A stretch of DNA of 8,113 nt, from NCBI GenBank assembly GCA_023247085.1, contig JAHFHC010000033.1, positions 1 through 8,113 of the forward strand, written 5' to 3'. The first letter of the stretch is position 1, and each line of letters opens with the position of its first letter. This DNA comes from Microcaldota archaeon. GTDB taxonomy: Archaea; Micrarchaeota; Micrarchaeia; Norongarragalinales; UBA8480. The translations under genes and the position numbers were made by a program. Positions 1 to 7,287 of this stretch are shown here, piece by piece. Below the pieces are notes generated by a model that was given only the letters and a program-made list of their open reading frames with translations, did not search any database and was not told the origin of the DNA.

Positions 1-860
1 TAGCCAAAACAAAGCCGGATAAAATTCTAAAATATTCAATTAACCCTCTTGAAGGGATGCCTGGCTGGAAGGCAAGAGAATTATGCAAAAAAGCAGGTTT
101 TGCAAGTGAATTAATCCCAAAAGTGGCAGATGTAATTGAACGCTTGTACAAGTGTTTTGTAGCCACTGACGCTACAATTGCAGAGGTTATCCCATTGTGC
201 TTAAACAGTGAAGGTAATGTAATTGCGGCTGGTGCAGCTATGATTCTTGACGACGATGCGCTTTACCGCCACAAGGATTTCAACTTTAAACCCCGAAGCG
301 CATTTGACCGGTTACCCACTCAACGCGAATTAGATGCAAAGAAAATTGACGAAGGCGACCACCGTGGAATAGCTGGTAAATATATTGAACTAGATGGCGA
401 CATCGCCATGATGACTTCTGGCGGAGGAGGTTCATTAACGAACATGGACGCGTTGCTTTTGGCAGGTGGAAAGCCAGCTAATTACACTGAATATGGTGGA
501 AACCCGCCAACTGAAAAAATGTATAAACTCACTAAAGTTATTCTAGGCAAACCGAGTTTAAACGCTTGTTGGATTGCAGGGGGAATAGCAAGCAACACGC
601 GCGTTGACGTAACTTTTGAAGGGATTGCCCAAGCCCTGCGTGAAATTCGGCCAACGTTTCCAATTGTAATTCGCCGAGCTGGGCCAGGAGAAAAAGAAGG
701 TTTTGAAATCATGAGAAAATTAGCAGAAGAATGCAAGTTAGACATGCACTTGTATGGCGCAGATACTCCAATGACTTCAACTGCAAAAATAGTTGTTGAA
801 CTAGCGAAAAAATACGCGGCACAACACAAGTCCGAACCAAAAGGTGGCGCTAAAAAATGA
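1..860 (+). CDS. Citryl-CoA synthetase / ATP-citrate lyase beta (ATP-grasp) subunit, 5' truncated by window edge
   Basis: The frame is open from position 3, so the true start lies before the window; the ATG at 57 is only an internal methionine. About 285 residues are visible, and a family member has roughly 390-430. Counting from the ATG at 57, the end of the ATP-grasp fold (EVIPL, 43-47; YRHKDFNFKP, 70-79) is followed by the CoA-ligase domain: glycine loop SGGGGS (121-126), EYGGNP (145-150), GGIASNT (175-181), IRRAGP (205-210) and GADTPMT (234-240). The RHxDxxFKP, EYxGxP, IRRxGP and PMT blocks resemble, from memory, bacterial AclB and human ACLY more than succinyl-CoA synthetase beta, and in ACLY the RR block belongs to the citrate site. 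The expected role is cytosolic ATP-driven formation of citryl-CoA with the alpha subunit, whose gene overlaps this one by four bases (ATGA). The positions of both usual Mg ligands are altered (see findings). A succinate- or malate-CoA ligase is the alternative. Confidence 0.88.
   Translation, partial: AKTKPDKILKYSINPLEGMPGWKARELCKKAGFASELIPKVADVIERLYKCFVATDATIAEVIPLCLNSEGNVIAAGAAMILDDDALYRHKDFNFKPRSAFDRLPTQRELDAKKIDEGDHRGIAGKYIELDGDIAMMTSGGGGSLTNMDALLLAGGKPANYTEYGGNPPTEKMYKLTKVILGKPSLNACWIAGGIASNTRVDVTFEGIAQALREIRPTFPIVIRRAGPGEKEGFEIMRKLAEECKLDMHLYGADTPMTSTAKIVVELAKKYAAQHKSEPKGGAKK
842..846 (+). promoter_or_regulatory. Ribosome binding site of the alpha-subunit gene
   Basis: AGGTG sits inside the last codons of the beta subunit, ten bases before the ATG at 857. 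It supports that start and, with the four-base stop/start overlap, translational coupling of the two subunits. Confidence 0.55.
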
Positions 861-1750
861 GCATCTTAATCAACAAAAATACGAAAGTGTTAATCCAGGG
901 AATAACTGGCCGCGAAGCTGCTAAAGTCAGTGAAGAAATGAAAACTTACGGTACAAAAATCCTTGCAGGTGTAACTCCAGGAAAAGGCGGGCAAGAAGTA
1001 AACGGCGTGCCAGTTTACGATACAGTTAAAGAAGCGCTTGCAAACCACAATGACATTAATGCTTCATTGATTTACGTTCCGCCATTTGCAGCTAAAGATG
1101 CTTGCCTAGAAGCAATAGCGAATAATGTCAAATTACTTGATGTGATTACGGAGCGTATTCCAGTTTATGATACTGCAATTGTGTTAGCTGAAGCGAAAAA
1201 ACAACGCGCAACAGTTATTGGACCAACAAGTGTGGGTATCATTACGCCTGGAGAATGTAAACTAGGCCCAATTGGTGGCAATAACCCAGACCGCATTTTC
1301 AAAAAAGGAGCTATTGGTGTAGTTTCAAAAAGTGGTTCAATGACGAACGAAACTTCTTGGCTATTGCGTCAAGCTGGCTATGGCCAGTCAACTGCAATGG
1401 GAATAGGCGGAGACGTACTTGCAGGCACTCCTTTTCCAGATGCACTTATGTTATTTGAAGCAGACCCCCAGACAAAAGCGATTGTGATGTTTGGTGAACT
1501 CGGCGGAACATACGAAGAACAAGCTGCAGAGTTAATCAAACAAAAGAAAATAACAAAACCAGTTGTAGCATTTGTAGCTGGTTTATTTGCAGACCACTTG
1601 CCAAAATCAATGCAACTTGGACACGCTGGGGCAATCATTGAAGGCTCAACTGGCAGTCCACAAGCAAAGAAAAAAGCATTGAGAGATGCAGGTGCACTAG
1701 TAGCAGAATCGCACCACGAAATCGTAGACAAACTAAAAGAAGTGCTATGA
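857..1750 (+). CDS. Succinyl-CoA synthetase / citryl-CoA synthetase alpha subunit (SucD/CcsB family)
   Basis: This 297-residue protein has the usual length of the family. The N-terminal CoA-binding Rossmann domain carries IQGITGREA (13-21) and the PGKGG loop (41-45). The ligase domain has GPTSVGIITPGECKLG (122-137), SKSGSMTNE (157-165), GIGGD (182-186), GELGG (213-217, with the conserved Glu214) and LGHAG (255-259), whose His256 is the phospho-histidine. The enzyme passes phosphate from ATP via His256 to the acid substrate and then forms the CoA thioester. MTNE resembles the MSNE of ATP-citrate lyase rather than the LTYE common in succinyl-CoA synthetases, whereas GHAGAII looks more like the latter. 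Substrate is therefore inferred mainly from the neighbours: an ACL-like beta subunit upstream and a citryl-CoA-lyase-like gene 47 bases downstream. All key catalytic residues that I can check are present. An automatic pipeline would probably call it sucD. Confidence 0.93.
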   Translation: MSILINKNTKVLIQGITGREAAKVSEEMKTYGTKILAGVTPGKGGQEVNGVPVYDTVKEALANHNDINASLIYVPPFAAKDACLEAIANNVKLLDVITERIPVYDTAIVLAEAKKQRATVIGPTSVGIITPGECKLGPIGGNNPDRIFKKGAIGVVSKSGSMTNETSWLLRQAGYGQSTAMGIGGDVLAGTPFPDALMLFEADPQTKAIVMFGELGGTYEEQAAELIKQKKITKPVVAFVAGLFADHLPKSMQLGHAGAIIEGSTGSPQAKKKALRDAGALVAESHHEIVDKLKEVL

Positions 1751-1784
1751 TTGATTTCTAGAAGAAGTCACATTACAGAAAACT

Positions 1785-1792
1785 GAGTTGAT
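1785..1792 (+). promoter_or_regulatory. Weak ribosome binding site of the citryl-CoA lyase gene
   Basis: GAGTTGAT ends five bases before the ATG at 1798 and is a one-mismatch relative of the archaeal GAGGTGAT. No TATA-like box is visible in the 47-base gap from the alpha-subunit stop, so this gene is probably translated from the same transcript. Confidence 0.45.
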
Positions 1793-1797
1793 AAAAC

Positions 1798-2583
1798 ATG
1801 ACTGAAAAAAAAGTTGAGAAAAATGAAAAAGTTTCCGAGAAGCCTTTCAAAACTGCTATTTCGCAACACGTGGACGAAACTAGCTATATTCGTGGTTATG
1901 ATTTAAATGACTTAATTGGAAAAGTTACTTTCACTGAACAAATTTTTCTTTTGCTAAAAGGAGAGTTGCCAACTGAACCACAACGAAAAGTACTCGATGC
2001 AATGCTTGTAGCTTGTGCAGAGCACCGCATTAACGTGCCGTCAATTGTTTCGGCGCGGTATGCATATTCAGCTGGAAACACTTTTAATTCTGCAATGGCA
2101 GCTGGAATACTTTCAATTGGAGATTACCATGGCGGTGCAATTGACAACGCTGCAAAAATGTTCCTTGACAACATAGACAAAAATGCAGAGCAACTTGCAA
2201 TTGAGCTAAAATCAAGCAAGAAACGCGCGCCTGGCTACGGGCATAAAGTGTACACTACTGACCCACGTACAACAAAACTATTTCAAATAGCAAAGGAGAA
2301 CAAGCTCTACGGAAAATATTGCGAGTTTGCAGAGAGTTTTGAAAAAGCACTGGAAAAAACAAACAGCAAAAAACTATGTTTAAACGTAGACGGCGCAGTT
2401 GCAGCTTTACTGTGCGAACTTGGTATAGATTATAAGTTTGGCAAAGGCTTTTTTGCATTGGCACGCAGTGCAGGCATCGCTTCACACGTGCTAGAAGAGG
2501 CGCTTACTGCTCAACCATTTCGAACACTTGATGAAAAAGACGTTGAATATATAGGTACCGCAAAAAGAATTCTACGCAAGTAA
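1798..2583 (+). CDS. Citryl-CoA lyase (citrate-synthase-like module of a split ATP-citrate lyase)
   Basis: At 261 residues it is much shorter than a full citrate synthase (about 370-430) and has the size of a stand-alone citryl-CoA lyase or of the C-terminal module of ATP-citrate lyase. A charged leader (residues 1-16) precedes PFKTAIS (16-22), IRGYDLNDLIG (31-41) and FLLLKGELP (50-58). The active-site blocks are GDYHGG (108-113, His111), GYGHKV (146-151, His149), LNVDG (195-199, Asp198) and ARSAG (222-226). These match the His/His/Asp triad of citrate synthases, while NVDG and RSxGxxxHxL also match the ACL module. The expected reaction is cleavage of citryl-CoA to acetyl-CoA and oxaloacetate, using product of the two upstream subunits. 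A small citrate synthase working in the forward direction cannot be excluded. The ATG at 1798 is the best start given the GAGTTGAT upstream. Confidence 0.88.
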   Translation: MTEKKVEKNEKVSEKPFKTAISQHVDETSYIRGYDLNDLIGKVTFTEQIFLLLKGELPTEPQRKVLDAMLVACAEHRINVPSIVSARYAYSAGNTFNSAMAAGILSIGDYHGGAIDNAAKMFLDNIDKNAEQLAIELKSSKKRAPGYGHKVYTTDPRTTKLFQIAKENKLYGKYCEFAESFEKALEKTNSKKLCLNVDGAVAALLCELGIDYKFGKGFFALARSAGIASHVLEEALTAQPFRTLDEKDVEYIGTAKRILRK

Positions 2584-2598
2584 CGCCTAGTTAAATCA

Positions 2599-2615
2599 GG
2601 GGGGTTTTTAAATAT
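2599..2615 (+). promoter_or_regulatory. Probable TATA-box promoter of the surface-protein gene
   Basis: TTTTTAAATAT (2605-2615) is centred about 25 bases before the ATG at 2635, so transcription would begin at or next to the start codon and give a leaderless mRNA; no ribosome binding site is visible. A run of six G (2599-2604) occupies the place where a purine/A-rich BRE is usually found, which is unusual. The box separates this gene from the citrate-cleavage cluster ending at 2583. Confidence 0.55.
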
Positions 2616-2634
2616 CCAAAAACTATTTCTAAAT

Positions 2635-5600
2635 ATGCTAAAGAAACCGAAGCACAACGCTAAAAGTATCCACCAAAAAAACAACCACAATTTACCCGCT
2701 TTATTAATAGCAACCGCACTTGTACTCTTACTAGCACTTTTAACACCAAGTTTAACTGGACTTCTAGAAGTCGGCGTTCCATCCTTAACGCAAACCGGTT
2801 CAGTCAGCTCAAACTTTTGTTTAACTCCCGTTGCGCCGTCAGTTCTATCAACTGACAGTAACCCCGATTTTGGATTATCTTTTAAAGACGATTCCAACAT
2901 TGAAACGGTTTACGCGCTTGACAAAAGCAGTCGAAAACTTAACTATTTTTCAATTCCAGGAACCTTGTGGCATTCCAAAACCGTATCTGCGGTTGCAATA
3001 TCTCGCTCATTACCTTTAAGCTCATCTAGTTTGTACACTATGGAAGTGCCGTTAAAACCCCCGACTTTTGCTGCTGTAAGTACCGGTAATTCAATTGTAT
3101 ATGCTAGTAAAGATGCGTCGTTCAAGTTCGTTAAGAAAACCGATGGTTCTGTGCTTACTGGTAATTTTACAGTTAGCACTCTTTACCAGCTAACTGAAAG
3201 CGCGCCAGCTCGTGCAATTGTTTTTGGCCAAAAAGATAAGGTCATTTATTTACTTTCTTTTGCTACGCCGTCAGGTAGTCCATTGTTAAGCATTGATAGG
3301 AGATGGACGTTAACTGGCGCGCCAATTCTTAACGCTTATGCAATGTCCGCTTCAACAGACCATTTGCTTTTACTAACCAATGACAGCAATATAATTCACT
3401 ATTTGTTATCAACAGGCTCCACGCCTATAGGCAGTGTATTACGATCAGAGGGGGATATGTACGGTACGCTTCGAGCTCGTAGAAATCATTTGCCTATGGG
3501 CTCATTAATGACTGCGGTTCTTGCACCGAAATCTGGTGCTAACTTTTACTTTGGCGCTAGCGATGGAAAACTTTACAGACAAATTTACACAAATCTAGGT
3601 TCACTGCTCGCGCCAGTTCAAGTTGCTAGTTTTAGTGGAAGAATTAAGTCAATTCAACAAACGGATGATAATACTTTATACGTTTTGACAAATACCGCAG
3701 TTCACAAATATTTAATTAGCGAGAATAGGGCAACTCAAGTATATGCTTTAGATTTACGCGCCTTAGTTCCAAGCGAATTAGATCACTTTATTCAACTAAT
3801 TATAAGCCCAAATAAAGAGTTATTTGTTTCAGCTAAGTTAGCCGGTTCAAACGGGGTACAACTCTTTAAAGTTACAAATGAATGTAACGCGGTTGGCCCG
3901 TCGCTTAAAACTAAGCTTTCAAGCGGATCAAATTCGAACTCAATTATTTTAACCGTTGTGAAGAATTCAGCGGTTAAACTAACCGCTACTGCTACAGATA
4001 GTGACGGCATTGCAAGCATTGAATGGAAACAACAATCTGGTTTCCCTTCAGGGGTTAAGAGAATAGACGGAGCCTATAAGACCACTAACTCTATTGAAAA
4101 CGTGCTAAATCTAAACTTCACTCAAGTTGGATCTTACAATTTTTCAGTAAATGCAACTGACAAAGGCAACCCAAAGAAAAGCACAGTTTCTACTGTCAAA
4201 GTAATTGTGTCAAGCTCTACAGCATCCCCATCTAACCCCGTTACAGTTGTCATAGACACTCCTCCACACATTATAAGAACTAGTCAAAATAAGCCGCCAG
4301 TGGTTTCAGAGTCACTGGTTAACTTATCAGTTAGCGCCGTTGCACAAAACTTGAACGATGAACTTACTTTTACTTGGAGTCAAACGACCGGTCCATCGCC
4401 ATACGGAGATCCATATATATTGAATCTAAAGAGTATTCTGGGCACTTATACTTCGGCATATCGCGTAAATTTAACTCAACTTGGTGAATACAAGTTTAAA
4501 GTTACAGTATCTTCCCATTCCTCTAATTTATTAGCCACTAAAGAGTTTACTGTAAATGTTGTTCCAAAAACAGCAGCAACTTTGGATGCCGCAGTAGCGA
4601 GTCAAGCGTCACCTGCTTTGTCTGTAGATGTGGTTGGTAATCAATGGGTTACTAGTGGGTCATCAGTTCTTTTAAACGCAACTGCACTTACAAACACTCC
4701 GAATGGACAATTGAGTTTCTCATGGCATCAAGTAGATGGGCCTCCGCTATCTGACAGTAGTATAATTGACGGTAGTTTAACTGACGCGTTTATTACACTG
4801 TCTTTAACCGAAATCGGTAATTATACTTTTGATGTTACAGCAATGTTAGATCCAAATTGGGACGCACCACTTTTAGCGAAAAAGACACTCGGAGTCGGTG
4901 AAGAAATAGCAGTTCCTAACACGCCATTTAAGATAAGAGTTGACCAAGTCAATGCTCCGGCTGGATCGAGTTCACTGCCATCTTGTAACATTGTAGTTTC
5001 AGATGCCGTGCACCCTCAAGTGTTAAAAGTAATGGATCAAGATAGCGCAGCGGTTCAGGTGTTTGGATCTATTTATGTTAAAGTGAGTGCAATTGCTTAC
5101 TCCGCAGTAGCGGGGGCAGTTAACACTTGTGAAGTGTCAGCAGCTTTTCCTTCTTTAATTGCTTTAAATCGAACAACGGTTTTTGTAGTTGATGAGATAC
5201 CCAATAATGTTGAAGCACTAGCAACCGCAGCCCCGGCTTCATGTGCATTTAACGCGTCGTGTACGTCATTTGAGTACTGTGTTTCTCCAGGAGAAGCAAA
5301 TTCAGCTTGTACGCCCCTATTTTGTAGCAGTAGCGAGCTTCCAAGAGACCACAAATGCGTGCCAGAAAGTGTGCAAAGCAGTGCAAGTAATGGAACTAGT
5401 GGTGTTGCGGTTAACTCGGGTGCATCAACCACCGGATCAACGGACGTATCGTCTGGATCAACTGGTGGCAATTTAGGGGGTAATACTGGCGGAAGTACTA
5501 CTACTAGTAGTGGCTCTGGCGCGTCAACGCGCAGTCCTAGCGGAGATTCAGGCGGAGCAGCCAGTAGGGGCAGTAGTTCAATTGGTTCAAATATAGAAAC

Positions 5601-5829
5601 CGCGGCAGGTGAAGCTAATGCGTTGGCTCCAAATGCAAGTGCAGTTGACAGGTTAAAAGGAGTGATTACAACCCCGCAAGGTGGCTTAAACCTTCCAGTT
5701 GTAGCTGGTGCAGTAATTGTCTTGCTATTGCTAGTTGCGGGTATTTATTTCATGCTAAGTAAGAAGAAGCCGCCTGTTGCCAGTGAAGAACAACCTGTTG
5801 AAGAAAATCCTGAAGAAAAAAGTAGCTGA
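2635..5829 (+). CDS. Large membrane-anchored surface protein: probable beta-propeller, three PKD-like domains, Cys-rich module, Ser/Gly stalk
   Basis: I do not recognise this 1064-residue protein as a named family. A basic N-terminus (1-19) precedes a hydrophobic segment (20-37), a signal peptide or anchor. Residues about 85-413 contain six or seven units of the type xLYVLTxxxxxxKYxL, for example near 154, 203, 244, 303, 347 and 395, suggesting a beta-propeller. Three related beta-sandwich units follow (about 425-526, 537-644, 660-755), each with a Trp strand (IEWKQQSG, FTWSQTTGP, FSWHQVDGP) and a closing strand of the form LTxxGxYxFxV, as in PKD/REJ-like domains. Next come a less clear unit (764-853) and a six-Cys module (Cys870, 876, 882, 892, 897, 908). 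A Ser/Thr/Gly stalk (911-990), membrane helix (1018-1041), KKK stop-transfer and acidic tail end the protein. At least a dozen N-x-S/T sequons lie in the presumed outer part. Adhesion, S-layer association or partner-cell contact are guesses. Codon choice looks looser than in the metabolic genes. Confidence 0.85.
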   Translation: MLKKPKHNAKSIHQKNNHNLPALLIATALVLLLALLTPSLTGLLEVGVPSLTQTGSVSSNFCLTPVAPSVLSTDSNPDFGLSFKDDSNIETVYALDKSSRKLNYFSIPGTLWHSKTVSAVAISRSLPLSSSSLYTMEVPLKPPTFAAVSTGNSIVYASKDASFKFVKKTDGSVLTGNFTVSTLYQLTESAPARAIVFGQKDKVIYLLSFATPSGSPLLSIDRRWTLTGAPILNAYAMSASTDHLLLLTNDSNIIHYLLSTGSTPIGSVLRSEGDMYGTLRARRNHLPMGSLMTAVLAPKSGANFYFGASDGKLYRQIYTNLGSLLAPVQVASFSGRIKSIQQTDDNTLYVLTNTAVHKYLISENRATQVYALDLRALVPSELDHFIQLIISPNKELFVSAKLAGSNGVQLFKVTNECNAVGPSLKTKLSSGSNSNSIILTVVKNSAVKLTATATDSDGIASIEWKQQSGFPSGVKRIDGAYKTTNSIENVLNLNFTQVGSYNFSVNATDKGNPKKSTVSTVKVIVSSSTASPSNPVTVVIDTPPHIIRTSQNKPPVVSESLVNLSVSAVAQNLNDELTFTWSQTTGPSPYGDPYILNLKSILGTYTSAYRVNLTQLGEYKFKVTVSSHSSNLLATKEFTVNVVPKTAATLDAAVASQASPALSVDVVGNQWVTSGSSVLLNATALTNTPNGQLSFSWHQVDGPPLSDSSIIDGSLTDAFITLSLTEIGNYTFDVTAMLDPNWDAPLLAKKTLGVGEEIAVPNTPFKIRVDQVNAPAGSSSLPSCNIVVSDAVHPQVLKVMDQDSAAVQVFGSIYVKVSAIAYSAVAGAVNTCEVSAAFPSLIALNRTTVFVVDEIPNNVEALATAAPASCAFNASCTSFEYCVSPGEANSACTPLFCSSSELPRDHKCVPESVQSSASNGTSGVAVNSGASTTGSTDVSSGSTGGNLGGNTGGSTTTSSGSGASTRSPSGDSGGAASRGSSSIGSNIETAAGEANALAPNASAVDRLKGVITTPQGGLNLPVVAGAVIVLLLLVAGIYFMLSKKKPPVASEEQPVEENPEEKSS

Positions 5830-5835
5830 AAGTGA

Positions 5836-5841
5836 TTTTTT
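5836..5841 (+). terminator. Oligo-T terminator after the surface-protein gene
   Basis: A run of six T begins seven bases after the stop codon (5827-5829). Archaeal polymerases stop at such tracts without needing a hairpin. A second candidate stop signal lies about 40 bases further on. Confidence 0.4.
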
Positions 5842-5880
5842 CTATCAACTGGGTTTGTAGATTCGAACGGAGCTAAGGGC

Positions 5881-5900
5881 AAAAGGTTTAACTTCCTTTT
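5881..5900 (+). repeat. Small inverted repeat in the gap before the reductase gene
   Basis: AAAAGG (5881-5886) and CCTTTT (5895-5900) form a perfect six-base-pair stem around an eight-base loop. It may add to termination of the surface-protein transcript or be a protein-binding site upstream of the reductase promoter. Stem strength is low, so this may also be chance. Confidence 0.3.
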
Positions 5901-5909
5901 CTGCGTAAA

Positions 5910-5917
5910 TTTTAATA
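5910..5917 (+). promoter_or_regulatory. Probable TATA box of the reductase gene
   Basis: TTTTAATA lies about 25-28 bases before 5939-5942, giving a very short leader ahead of the TTG start at 5949. A second AT-rich block, TTTTTAAAAA (5928-5937), could serve instead but would place initiation inside the gene. Confidence 0.4.
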
Positions 5918-5948
5918 CTATTTTAACTTTTTAAAAAGGGGATGTTAC

Positions 5949-7190
5949 TTGATTGAAGGTATAGTTGACGGACAGGCATTTGATGTAATAATAGTAGGCG
6001 GTGGCCCTTCAGGGTCGTCATGCGCTACTTTTCTAGGCAAAGCAGGTAAAGACGTGCTTTTACTTGACAAAGCTAAATTTCCACGCGACAAAATCTGTGG
6101 AGACGGCATCAGTGGCAAGTCAGTTAAAATACTAGCAGAACTTGGGACATTACCGGCAATGTCGAAGTCTGAACACATTGAAATGTACGGCGTAACATTC
6201 TCTTCTCCAAAAGGCAGGGTTGTTAAAATTGATTCAAAAGGCAAAAGCGGCGAAAGGCCACCGGGTTTTGTTGCACGGCGCGAAGTATTTGACAACGTTA
6301 TTTTTCAAAACGCAAAGAAATACGCGCGCACACTTGAAGGTTTTCAAGTAATTGACTTATTATGGCAAGGCGACCAAGTGATCGGCGTAACTGGCTTAGA
6401 AACTTCCACTCGCAAGAAGTACTCTTTCAAAGCAAAAGTTGTTGTTGGCGCAGACGGCGCAGCGTCAGTAATAGCAAGTAAGGTTAAACTTGATGAAATC
6501 GACGAAGCACATCAAATAGTTGCCATTAGGTGCTATTACAAGGGAGTAAAAAACTTAAACGACACAATTGAACTTCACTTTATCAACGAATTGCTTCCAG
6601 GTTACTTCTGGATCTTCCCACTTGCAAACGGAATGGCCAACGTCGGTTCAGGCATGATAACCACTGACTTAAAAAAGAAAAAAGTCAATTTACAAGAAGC
6701 AACCATGCGCGCGATTAAAGAGAATCCATTGTTCAAAGCGAGATTTGAAGGTGCAGAACAAGTTACTCCATTCAAAAGCTGGTCACTTCCAGTTGGCTCA
6801 AAACACAAAAAAGCACACGGCAACGGCTTCATATTAGTCGGCGACGCAGCTTCACTAATTGACCCATTTACCGGAGAAGGAATTGGCAACGCGTTAGTCA
6901 GCGGCAAAATCGCAGCTGAATACATTATAAAAGCATTTGAACAAAACGACTTCACTGCTAAAACACTCAAAGAATACGAAGATGCACTATGGCGAGAAGT
7001 TGGCAACGAGTTGAAAACAAGTTATAAACTACAAAAAATCGGCCAACACAAATTCCTGTTAAACCTAGTGATTGACAAAGCGGCAAAAAGCAAAGCAGTT
7101 CAAGAAGCAATTTCAAACTCCTTGCTAAACCCACAAGAACGAAGCGCTTTCTCAAACCCACTATTCTACATAAAAGCACTGCTTAGCTAA
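5949..7190 (+). CDS. Geranylgeranyl reductase family FAD-dependent oxidoreductase
   Basis: A 413-residue flavoprotein of typical family length. The FAD Rossmann motif GGGPSG (17-22) is followed by the acidic end of beta-2 (Asp40) and by FPRDKICGDG (44-53), a hallmark of the geranylgeranyl-reductase group. GADGAAS (167-173) and GDAASLIDPFTGEGIGNA (298-315) complete the FAD site, and LPGYFWIFPL (216-225) matches the YxWxFP block of the substrate domain. In archaea such enzymes saturate geranylgeranyl chains of membrane ether lipids at the membrane surface; relatives reduce other prenyl or polyketide double bonds, so the exact substrate is open. No in-frame ATG or GTG fits: the frame opens at 5916, TTG at 5949 is preceded by AGGGGAT (5937-5943), and the conserved FDVIIVGGG begins ten residues in, so TTG is the best start. 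The gene has its own promoter and terminator. A D-2-hydroxyacid dehydrogenase and glutaredoxin lie nearby without obvious functional linkage. Confidence 0.88.
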   Translation: MIEGIVDGQAFDVIIVGGGPSGSSCATFLGKAGKDVLLLDKAKFPRDKICGDGISGKSVKILAELGTLPAMSKSEHIEMYGVTFSSPKGRVVKIDSKGKSGERPPGFVARREVFDNVIFQNAKKYARTLEGFQVIDLLWQGDQVIGVTGLETSTRKKYSFKAKVVVGADGAASVIASKVKLDEIDEAHQIVAIRCYYKGVKNLNDTIELHFINELLPGYFWIFPLANGMANVGSGMITTDLKKKKVNLQEATMRAIKENPLFKARFEGAEQVTPFKSWSLPVGSKHKKAHGNGFILVGDAASLIDPFTGEGIGNALVSGKIAAEYIIKAFEQNDFTAKTLKEYEDALWREVGNELKTSYKLQKIGQHKFLLNLVIDKAAKSKAVQEAISNSLLNPQERSAFSNPLFYIKALLS

Positions 7191-7192
7191 AA

Positions 7193-7219
7193 TCTTTTCA
7201 TTTTTTTCCATTATTTTTT
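7193..7219 (+). terminator. Poly-T terminator after the reductase gene
   Basis: Three T runs (7195-7198, 7201-7207, 7214-7219) start within five bases of the stop codon. This is the typical archaeal oligo-T termination pattern, with no hairpin needed. Confidence 0.65.
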
Positions 7220-7287
7220 CTTAAATGGATTCACTAACCTTATTCCTACATATTTTTATTCTACCTTTCTCTCTTTTACTTAGCAAG

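Noticed and set aside
57-59. ATG at 57 as the start of the beta-subunit gene
   Set aside because: The frame stays open back to position 3 and the 18 codons before it read like the conserved stretch ahead of the CoA-ligase domain (SINPLEG), so the start is outside the window.
2511-2900. Minus-strand frame of 129 codons over the end of the lyase gene and the start of the surface-protein gene
   Set aside because: It is antisense to two well-supported genes, covers a promoter, and shows no recognisable motif; similar antisense frames at 482-829, 1378-1731, 5097-5471 and 6602-7006 were dismissed for the same reason.
5397-5605. GGATCA/AGTAG-rich repeats as a tandem repeat or mobile element
   Set aside because: They are simply Ser/Gly/Thr codons of the low-complexity stalk, in frame and without regular period or terminal repeats.
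5851-5873. tRNA T-loop-like GTTCGAATC on the minus strand in the gap before the reductase gene
   Set aside because: The flanking bases do not form a T stem, and no acceptor, anticodon or D arm is present at the right distances.
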